NCBI GenBank assembly: GCA_025963425.1 | Contig: JAOPUQ010000428.1 | Span: 1 to 12,290 of the forward strand | Reading direction: 5' to 3' | Length of the DNA stretch: 12,290 nucleotides | Source of the DNA: Modestobacter sp. | Lineage (GTDB): Bacteria; Actinomycetota; Actinomycetes; Mycobacteriales; Geodermatophilaceae | Shown: piece after piece, positions 6,915-12,290 of the stretch | Position numbering within the stretch: position 1 is the first letter of the stretch | Layout: every line of letters starts with the position of its first letter | Made by a program: the position numbers and the translations under genes | Notes under the pieces: generated by a model | What the model was told of the DNA's origin: nothing | Database searches by the model: none | The model's input: the letters and a program-made list of their open reading frames with translations, nothing else

Positions 6915-9532
6915 CCCGCCGCCCCGACAGCGTCCCCTCGTCGCGGCGCGCCGCGGACGCCGTGTCCGCGCTGGCCGTGGCCGGCCGTCACTGCCCGGTC
7001 ACGGCCGCACTGCTGCTGGCGTTGCTGATGACCGCCCCCCTGGTCGACGCCCTGGCGGGGAGCGGCGCGGTCCGGGCGCTGTCGACCGGCGTCCCCGCGC
7101 TGGCCGCCGGTCGGTGGGAGACCATGCTGACGGCGGCGCTCGTCGTACCCGGGTACGCCGCCCGGGGCCTCACGACGATCGTCGTCCTGGCCCTGCTGGC
7201 GCCGGTGGAACGCCGGTTCGGGTCGCGCCGGCTGGCGCTGTGCCTCGTGGTCGGGCAGGTGGTCGCGACCGGGACCGGGCTGGGCCTGGTCACCCTGCTC
7301 GGTCTCGGCGGGGAGCGGTGGGCGCAGCTGCTCGCCGGCCAGCTCGCCACCGGTCCCCTGCCCGGAGTGCTGGCCGTCGCCGGCCTCGCCTCGGCCTGGT
7401 GGACGCCGTTGTGGCGACGCCGCGTACGACTGGGTCTGGGCGTCCTGTTGTCCATGCTGGTGCTGTACTCCGGTCAGCTCGACGACGTGCTGCGCTGGGC
7501 CGGGCTGGTCACCGGACTGCTGGCCGGCGCGCTGGTTCGGATCGCCCGTCGGGGACCGGCGACGCCGCGGTCGGTCGTCGTCGAGCGTGGCCCGGTCAGC
7601 CGCCGGGAGAGCCGGGCGCTGGTCGCGCTGCTGGTCGCGGCCACCGCGGTGGGGCCGCTGGTGGCCGCGCTGTCCCGCAGCCCCGACGGGCCGTGGGCGG
7701 TCGTCTCGCACCTGTTCGTCTCCAGCCGCCCGCCGCGGGGGGTGTTGCGCGCGGTGTGCGGTCCGGGCGGGAACGCCGGGGACTGCCGGGACCTGCAGGA
7801 CCGGCTCCGGCTGACCGGATTCGGTCCGGCACTGACCTCCGTGCTGCCCGTCCTGCTGCAGCTGGTGCTGGCCGAGGGCCTGCGCCGGGGGCGCCGCGCG
7901 GCCTGGGTCGGCGCCGTGGTCCTGGCCGGGACGCTGACCGCCGTCGGCGCCGCCGTGGTCACCGTCGTGCTGCACAGCCCCAGCGAGCAGCTGTCCCTGC
8001 TGGCCGCGCGCCCGGGCACCCTGCCGACGGTGTCGCTGTGGGCCCCGGTCGTCGCACCCGGGCTCGTGCTCGGCCTGCTGCTGATGACCCGCAGCCGCTT
8101 CGACGTCCGGGCCGCACCGGGATCGGGCCGCCGGTGGGCGGTGCTGGCCGTCGGTGGCATCGCGGCCGTGGTGGTCGCCTACCTCACGGCCGGGCTGGCG
8201 CTGACCAGCCATGACGCCGGCGCCCCCGGAGCGGGTCGGCTGCTGCTGGACCTGCCGGCCCGGCTGCTTCCGCCGGGCTACCTGGGCGAGGTGCTGCCCC
8301 GGACCGCGCACCTGCACGGCATCGTCCGGGTGCTCGTCGGCTGGACGGGGATGGCCTGCTGGACGGTGCTCGTGGCCACGGCCTGGCGGACCGTCCGGCC
8401 CGCGGCGCCGCCCGGCGACCTGGTCCGGGCCCGGCAGCTCGTGCGACGGCACGGCGACGGGGCGCTGTCGTTCATGACCACCTGGGTCGGCAACCGGTAC
8501 TGGTTCACCGGCTCGGGGCAGGCGATGGTGGCCTACCGGGTCATCGGCGGGGTGGCACTGACCACCGGTGACCCGGTCGGGCCGGCGGACGAGCGGGCGA
8601 CCGCCGCCCGGGAGTTCACCGCGTGGTGCACCGACCGCGGATGGACGCCGTGCTGGTACAGCGTGACCGACTCCGTCGCCGAGACGCTGCCGACGATGCG
8701 CCGCGTCCAGGTGGCCACGGAGACGTGGCTGCCCCTGGGGCAGCTCGCCTTCGTCGGCAGGAAGTGGCAGGACGTCCGTACCGCCCTCAACCGGGCCACC
8801 CGGGAGGGGACGACCACCCACTGGGTGCACTGGAACAGTGCACCGCTGACGCTGCGCGACCAGCTCACGCGGGCGTCCGAGGCCTGGCTGGCCGACAAGG
8901 GGCTGCCGGAGATGGGGTTCACCCTCGGCGGGTTGGACGAGCTCACCGACCCGGCCGTCCGCTGCCTGGTCGCGCTGGATGCCGACGGTGCGGTGCTCGG
9001 CCTCACCAGCTGGCTGCCCGCCCGCCGGGAGGACACCCCGGTCGGCTGGACGCTGGACCTCATGCGCCGCACCCCGGGCTGCCCGCCCGGGATCGTCGAG
9101 CTGCTCATCGCCACGGCGGCGCTGACCTTCCAGGACGAGGGCGCGCTGTTCGTCAGCCTCTCCGGGGCGCCGCTGGCCCTGCCCTTCGGGGCCCTGGCGG
9201 ACGCCGACGCGCTGGCCCGGATCCTCCAGGCCGCCGGCCGGGCGGTGGAACCGGTCTACGGCTTCCGCTCGCTGCTGGCCTTCAAGGCCAAGTTCCAGCC
9301 ACAGCCGCGCTCACTGTGGCTGCTCTACCCCGATCCGACCGACCTCCCCCGGATCGCCGCCGCCGTCTCGCACGCCTACCTTCCGCACATGTCGATCCGG
9401 CAGGCGATCCGGCTGGCCCGGGCACTGGCCCGGTCGCACGCACGGCCCACGAGGGGGCCCACGACGGTGGGCCCGCCGACGGGCGGTCCGGCGATCGTCG
9501 GTCCCACGCCCACCGCGACGAGGAGCCGGTGA
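6911..9532 (+). CDS. Rhomboid-like/MprF-type aminoacyl-phosphatidylglycerol synthase (DUF2156 domain)
   Basis: An 873-residue membrane protein predicted to transfer an amino acid from aminoacyl-tRNA to phosphatidylglycerol (or diacylglycerol) at the inner face. The C-terminal catalytic domain (about 505-815) is clear: FMTTWVGNRYWFT (521-533), TTGDPVGPADE (551-561), GRKWQDVRTALNRATREG (616-633), LPEMGFTLGG (665-674), LDLMRR (715-720) and LLAFKAKFQPQPRSLWLLYP (788-807), all MprF landmarks. Residues about 30-212 resemble a rhomboid fold: AGRWETMLTAA at the L1 loop, then ERRFGSRR. However, the GxSG serine position reads ATGP (Thr147) and the helix-6 histidine position reads RWAG (Arg195), so it looks protease-dead. 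Further helices fall near 233-255, 308-322, 331-353, 375-392, 408-431 and 470-491. A Pro/Gly-rich tail (845-873) ends it. The amino acid used cannot be read from sequence. ATG 6911 overlaps the esterase stop by 4 bp. Confidence 0.88.
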   Translation: MTRRPDSVPSSRRAADAVSALAVAGRHCPVTAALLLALLMTAPLVDALAGSGAVRALSTGVPALAAGRWETMLTAALVVPGYAARGLTTIVVLALLAPVERRFGSRRLALCLVVGQVVATGTGLGLVTLLGLGGERWAQLLAGQLATGPLPGVLAVAGLASAWWTPLWRRRVRLGLGVLLSMLVLYSGQLDDVLRWAGLVTGLLAGALVRIARRGPATPRSVVVERGPVSRRESRALVALLVAATAVGPLVAALSRSPDGPWAVVSHLFVSSRPPRGVLRAVCGPGGNAGDCRDLQDRLRLTGFGPALTSVLPVLLQLVLAEGLRRGRRAAWVGAVVLAGTLTAVGAAVVTVVLHSPSEQLSLLAARPGTLPTVSLWAPVVAPGLVLGLLLMTRSRFDVRAAPGSGRRWAVLAVGGIAAVVVAYLTAGLALTSHDAGAPGAGRLLLDLPARLLPPGYLGEVLPRTAHLHGIVRVLVGWTGMACWTVLVATAWRTVRPAAPPGDLVRARQLVRRHGDGALSFMTTWVGNRYWFTGSGQAMVAYRVIGGVALTTGDPVGPADERATAAREFTAWCTDRGWTPCWYSVTDSVAETLPTMRRVQVATETWLPLGQLAFVGRKWQDVRTALNRATREGTTTHWVHWNSAPLTLRDQLTRASEAWLADKGLPEMGFTLGGLDELTDPAVRCLVALDADGAVLGLTSWLPARREDTPVGWTLDLMRRTPGCPPGIVELLIATAALTFQDEGALFVSLSGAPLALPFGALADADALARILQAAGRAVEPVYGFRSLLAFKAKFQPQPRSLWLLYPDPTDLPRIAAAVSHAYLPHMSIRQAIRLARALARSHARPTRGPTTVGPPTGGPAIVGPTPTATRSR
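9455..9484. terminator. Hairpin cluster at the 3' end of the synthase gene
   Basis: GGGCCCAC (9455-9462) pairs perfectly with GTGGGCCC (9467-9474) around a GACG loop. Overlapping it, GCCCG (9471-9475) pairs with CGGGC (9480-9484) around CCGA. Both lie inside the coding sequence, in the repetitive Pro/Gly tail. Because the synthase and murB converge across just 16 bases, a terminator has no intergenic room, so these stems may serve one or both strands. There is no U-tract; the evidence is positional only. Confidence 0.35.
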
Positions 9533-9548
9533 CGTACGCCGGCCAGGT

Positions 9549-10583
9549 TCAGGCAGCGACGGGTGAGGCGCGGACGGCGGTCGGCTCGGGGACGAGCGTG
9601 ACCCCGAAGCGCTCCTGCACGCCGGCGACGACCTTCTCCGCGAACGCCATCAGCTCGGTCGCCGTGGCGCCGGGCTCGGTGGTCAGCGCGAGGCTGTGCT
9701 TGGACGACGTCCCGACCCGGCCTTCCCGGGTGCCGCGGCCGAAGCCGGCGTTCTGCACCAGCCAGGCGGCGCTGAGCTTGACCCGGCCCTTGCCGGCCGG
9801 CCAGCTCGGGCAGCCCTCCACCGCGGCGGTGTGCGGGACGATCGGGTTGGTGAAGAACGACCCGGCGCTGCGGGAGTCGGGGTCGGCGGGGTCCCACACC
9901 ATGCCCTTGCCGCGCCGCAGCTCCAGCACCGCCGCGCGGACGTCGTCCAGCGGCGCGGTCTCGCCGATGTCCACGCCCAGCTTCGTGGCGAGCTCGGCGT
10001 AGGTGACCGGCCGGGACTGCCGGCCGGGGACCAGCCCGAAGGTCACCGTGAGCACGACCAGGGCACCGGGGTGCTGCTTGAGCCGGCTGTCCCGGTAGGA
10101 GAACCCGCAGTCGGCGGGGCGGAGGACCCGCTGCCGGCCGGCGGCCCGGTCCCACACCCGGACGGCGGTGATCGTCTGGGCGACCTCCTGGCCGTAGGCG
10201 CCGACGTTCTGCACCGGGGTCGCTCCGGTCGAGCCGGGGATGCCCGACAGCGCCTCCGCGCCGGCCAGCCCCTCGGCCACCGTGGCCGCGACCAGCTCCT
10301 CCCACGGCTCCCCCGCCTGCACCTCGACCTCGACGGTGCGCGCCGTGGAGCGGTACCGCAGCCCCCGGTTGCGCACCAGCACGACGTCGCCGGCCCAGCC
10401 CTCGTCGGGCGCCACGATGTTGGAGCCGCCGCCGAGCACCAGCAACGGCCGGCCGGCGGCGTCGGCATCCCGGACTGCGGTGACCAGATCATCGGCGGTG
10501 CTGACCTCGACGAGGCGGTCGGCCGGGCCGCCGACCCCCAACGTGGTCAGCTCGGCCAGGGGGGCGTTGCGGCGTACCTGCAC
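9549..10583 (-). CDS. murB: UDP-N-acetylmuramate dehydrogenase MurB
   Basis: This FAD-dependent cytoplasmic enzyme reduces UDP-GlcNAc-enolpyruvate to UDP-MurNAc with NADPH, the second committed step of peptidoglycan precursor synthesis. It has 344 residues, the normal size for an E. coli-like (type I) MurB. FAD-binding segments are LGGGSNIV (50-57) and GIPGSTGATPVQNVGAYGQE (114-133). Catalytic residues are visible as Arg164 in YRDSRLK, the proton-donor Ser242 in SAGSFFTNP, and Glu333 in LVPEP. The start is GTG 10581-10583; an in-frame TAG only 12 bases upstream rules out a longer protein, and no convincing Shine-Dalgarno is present. A TAGCGT box six bases upstream suggests a leaderless message. 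It is convergent with the aminoacyl-lipid synthase and divergent from the methyltransferase-like gene. murB near mshA is also seen in M. tuberculosis (Rv0482). Confidence 0.96.
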   Translation of the reverse strand: MQVRRNAPLAELTTLGVGGPADRLVEVSTADDLVTAVRDADAAGRPLLVLGGGSNIVAPDEGWAGDVVLVRNRGLRYRSTARTVEVEVQAGEPWEELVAATVAEGLAGAEALSGIPGSTGATPVQNVGAYGQEVAQTITAVRVWDRAAGRQRVLRPADCGFSYRDSRLKQHPGALVVLTVTFGLVPGRQSRPVTYAELATKLGVDIGETAPLDDVRAAVLELRRGKGMVWDPADPDSRSAGSFFTNPIVPHTAAVEGCPSWPAGKGRVKLSAAWLVQNAGFGRGTREGRVGTSSKHSLALTTEPGATATELMAFAEKVVAGVQERFGVTLVPEPTAVRASPVAA

Positions 10584-10589
10584 GCGCCC

Positions 10590-10595
10590 ACGCTA
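10590..10595 (-). promoter_or_regulatory. Candidate -10 box of murB (TAGCGT), leaderless arrangement
   Basis: On the minus strand TAGCGT fits TANNNT and is followed by exactly six bases (GGGCGC) before the GTG start. That would put the first base of the start codon at the transcription start. No clear -35 is visible. Confidence 0.45.
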
Positions 10596-10609
10596 ACCGC
10601 CGACCGGAC

Positions 10610-10615
10610 TACCCT
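10610..10615 (+). promoter_or_regulatory. Candidate -10 box of the methyltransferase-like gene (TACCCT)
   Basis: TACCCT fits TANNNT. Standard spacing puts the transcription start near 10622, only about two bases before GTG 10624. The upstream sequence GCGGAACG is a poor ribosome binding site, which agrees with a leaderless or near-leaderless message. No good -35 is seen. Confidence 0.4.
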
Positions 10616-10623
10616 GCGGAACG

Positions 10624-11481
10624 GTGAGCGAGTCGGGCCGGGACCACACCGCACGGGCGACGCTTCCCCCGGTGCGCCGGGCCCCGCGCCTGGCCGCCGG
10701 CCGCGCCCGGGCCCTGGGCCTGCCCACCCGCGGGACGACGAACGCCAACCGGCTGCGCCGCGTCGACCGCTGGCTGCTGGCCACCCAGGTCCCCCGGCTC
10801 CGCGACGCCGCCCGGCCGCTGGTCGTCGACCTCGGGTACGGCGCCTCGGCGGTCACCACCCTCGAGCTGGTCGACCGGCTGGCCCCCGTCGTCCCCGGGC
10901 TGGAGGTCGTCGGGCTGGAGATCGATCCGTCCCGGGTCGCCGCCGTCGCGGAGGACCGCGACCCGCCGCGGGTCGACTTCCGGCTGGGCGGCTTCGAGCT
11001 GGGGGGCCTGCAGCCGGTGCTGGTGCGCGCGTTCAACGTGCTGCGTCAGTACGACGAGGAGTCCGCCGGCCGGGCCTGGGACACCATGCGCGGCGCCCTG
11101 GCGCCCGGCGGCCTGCTGGTCGAGGGCACCTGTGACGAGTGGGGACGACGGGCGAGCTGGGTGGCCCTGGACGAGGACGGCCCGCTGACCCTCACCCTGG
11201 CCGCCCGGGTCACCGACCTGGACCGTCCGTCCGACCTCGCCGAGCGGCTCCCCAAGGCGCTGATCCACCACAACGTCCCCGGCCAGCCGGTGTACGAGTT
11301 CCTCGCCGCCTTCGACCGGGCCTGGGCCTCGGCCGCCGGGCTGTCCGCGTTCGGCCCGCGCCAGCGCTGGGCCGCCGCAGTGCAGGCCCTGGCCGACGAC
11401 GGCTGGCCGCTCGTCGGATCGAGCCGGCGGGCCAAGCACAACGAGGTCACCGTGCGCTGGGCGGCCGTCGCCCCCGCCTGA
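10624..11481 (+). CDS. Class I SAM-dependent methyltransferase-like protein, conserved in actinobacteria
   Basis: A 285-residue soluble protein with a Rossmann methyltransferase core from about residue 65 to 170. Motif I is VVDLGYGASAVTT (67-79), where the usual GxGxG reads GYGAS. Strand 2 ends in the acidic VVGLEIDPSRV (95-105), expected to hold the SAM ribose. VLVRAFNVLRQYDEE (132-146) and the post-core LAPGGLLVEGTCDEWGRR (159-176) follow. The N-terminal basic stretch with RGTTNANRLRRVDRWL (36-51) could contact nucleic acid or another substrate. I recall relatives annotated only as class I methyltransferases, and I do not know the substrate. GTG 10624 is chosen because of the -10-like box just upstream and the divergent start of murB 40 bases away. 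The stop is 38 bases before the next gene, so the two may be co-transcribed. Confidence 0.82.
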   Translation: MSESGRDHTARATLPPVRRAPRLAAGRARALGLPTRGTTNANRLRRVDRWLLATQVPRLRDAARPLVVDLGYGASAVTTLELVDRLAPVVPGLEVVGLEIDPSRVAAVAEDRDPPRVDFRLGGFELGGLQPVLVRAFNVLRQYDEESAGRAWDTMRGALAPGGLLVEGTCDEWGRRASWVALDEDGPLTLTLAARVTDLDRPSDLAERLPKALIHHNVPGQPVYEFLAAFDRAWASAAGLSAFGPRQRWAAAVQALADDGWPLVGSSRRAKHNEVTVRWAAVAPA

Positions 11482-11519
11482 CGGCCGTCCCCGGCTGCCC
11501 CCTGGGGCAGGATGGCGCG

Positions 11520-12290
11520 GTGCCGACCGCCCGCCCGACCCCCGCCGAACTGCACGACCGGTGCATCGCCGCCGTGGTCACCGAGGGCGAGCGGATCGGC
11601 GTGCTGGCGCAGGAGCTGGCCAGTGGGCGGACCCCGGTCGGCGGCGGGCTGGGCGCCGAGGTGCCCTGGGTGGTCGGCTGGACCGTGCGGGACCTCGTCG
11701 CCCACCTGGGTGCGGTGCACCGCTGGGCCACCGGGATCCTCCGGGCCGGCGGCACGCACGCCCCGCCGCCGGCCGGCCGCTTCACCGCACCCGAGGACGA
11801 CCTCGCCGGCTGGTACGCCCTCGGCCTCACCGAGCTCGTCGCCACGCTGCGCACGGTCGACCCCGACGCCCCGGCCTGGCACATGAGCCCCACCGCCTCG
11901 CACACCGCACGCGACTGGAGCCGCCGGCAGGCCCATGAGCACGTGGTCCACCGGCTCGACCTCGAGGTCGCCGCCGGGGTCGGGCATGCGCCGGTCGACC
12001 CGGTGCTGGCCGGGGACGGCGTGGACGAGCTGCTCGGGGTGATCCTCCCCCGCTGGCAGCGCACCGAGCCGCTGGTGACCGCCCTGGCGACCGTGGCGGT
12101 GACCGCGACCGACGTGGGGCGCAGCTGGCTGGTGGAGGTGCGCCCCGGTTCGGTCCGGCTCACCGAGCAACCGCCCGGTGAGCGGGCCACCGCCGCCCGC
12201 GACAGCGGCCGGGCGGAGCTGTCCGGCACCGCCGAGCAGCTGTTGCGCCGGCTCTGGGGCCGCCCGGCCGCGGTCGTCGTGCACGTCGAC
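11520..12290 (+). CDS. Maleylpyruvate isomerase-family mycothiol-dependent enzyme, 3' partial
   Basis: 257 residues are visible, open at the right edge and probably lacking only a few C-terminal residues. The DinB-like metal-binding N-terminal domain (about 10-155) carries WTVRDLVAHLGAVHRWA (54-70) with His62. It also has RRQAHEHVVHRLDLE (135-149), in which Glu140 and His144 complete the His/Glu/His zinc site of the family (spacing E-x3-H as in mycothiol-dependent maleylpyruvate isomerase). The C-terminal MDMPI-type domain follows (about 165-257, ending near LLRRLWGRPA). Such enzymes use mycothiol as cofactor or thiol donor for isomerisation or S-transfer; the substrate cannot be assigned. 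GTG 11520 follows AGGA (11509-11512) by 7 bases; ATG 11512 is in another frame. Its presence fits an mshA-bearing organism. Confidence 0.88.
   Translation, partial: MPTARPTPAELHDRCIAAVVTEGERIGVLAQELASGRTPVGGGLGAEVPWVVGWTVRDLVAHLGAVHRWATGILRAGGTHAPPPAGRFTAPEDDLAGWYALGLTELVATLRTVDPDAPAWHMSPTASHTARDWSRRQAHEHVVHRLDLEVAAGVGHAPVDPVLAGDGVDELLGVILPRWQRTEPLVTALATVAVTATDVGRSWLVEVRPGSVRLTEQPPGERATAARDSGRAELSGTAEQLLRRLWGRPAAVVVHVD

Noticed and set aside
6596..8830. 744-codon minus-strand open frame opposite the aminoacyl-lipid synthase
   Set aside because: It is Gln/Arg/Gly/Pro-rich and low in hydrophobic residues, and it mirrors the real gene's third-position bias. There is no domain or ribosome binding site.
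11496..11509. TGCCCC-CT-GGGGCA as a terminator after the methyltransferase-like gene
   Set aside because: The loop would be only two bases (or the stem five with a four-base loop), there is no U-tract, and it merges with the next gene's ribosome binding site. Probably chance symmetry in GC-rich DNA.
11046..12284. 412-codon minus-strand open frame opposite the methyltransferase and mycothiol-enzyme genes
   Set aside because: It is a compositional shadow; the plus-strand frames show conserved motifs throughout.
1..12290. Defence system, prophage, transposon or CRISPR array
   Set aside because: No direct repeats with spacers, integrase, transposase, nuclease, toxin or phage structural gene was seen. 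All long frames with coding character are housekeeping, envelope or metabolic genes.

Overview
The window is very GC-rich DNA with strong G/C bias at third codon positions, frequent GTG starts and tightly packed or overlapping genes. It carries a mycothiol gene (mshA) and a mycothiol-dependent-type enzyme, so it is almost certainly a chromosomal segment of a high-GC actinobacterium. Gene content would suit Geodermatophilaceae or relatives, but that is an impression, not a measurement. I see no tRNA, rRNA, CRISPR array, transposase, integrase or attachment site.

Layout. (1) 1-4598, minus strand: mshA (mycothiol glycosyltransferase), a YbjN-family gene and a 14-helix DHA2-type MFS transporter follow one another with 4-bp stop/start overlaps, so they look like one operon. 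A strong hairpin sits at the transporter's stop codon. Beyond it lies an alpha-oxoamine synthase (BioF/KBL-like) gene that runs off the left edge and has no usable start codon in frame. (2) 4599-4685: divergent intergenic region. (3) 4686-5468, plus: a classical short-chain dehydrogenase. (4) 5580-9532, plus: a two-gene unit with a 4-bp overlap. The first gene encodes a four-helix membrane-anchored alpha/beta esterase. The second encodes an 873-residue MprF-type aminoacyl-phosphatidylglycerol synthase whose N-terminus resembles a rhomboid protease without its catalytic residues. (5) 9549-10583, minus: murB, convergent with the synthase across only 16 bp. (6) 10624-11481, plus: a SAM-dependent methyltransferase-like protein divergent from murB over 40 bp. 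Both of these genes have -10-like boxes placed for leaderless or near-leaderless transcripts. (7) 11520 to the right edge, plus: a maleylpyruvate isomerase-family mycothiol-dependent enzyme, nearly complete.

How the genes fit together. The order murB - SDR - mshA - YbjN, with the same relative orientations, matches the Mycobacterium tuberculosis Rv0482-Rv0487 neighbourhood from memory, so the backbone is an old actinobacterial cell-envelope and thiol locus. Against that backbone the esterase plus synthase pair looks like a lineage-specific insert between murB and the SDR. Its likely job is tRNA-dependent aminoacylation of membrane lipid, with the esterase removing the amino acid or processing a related lipid on the outer face. 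This is the most interesting system in the window: both the pairing and the fused rhomboid-like domain deserve testing. The mycothiol theme appears twice (mshA and the isomerase-family enzyme), and the YbjN protein and exporter co-transcribed with mshA may be linked to it.
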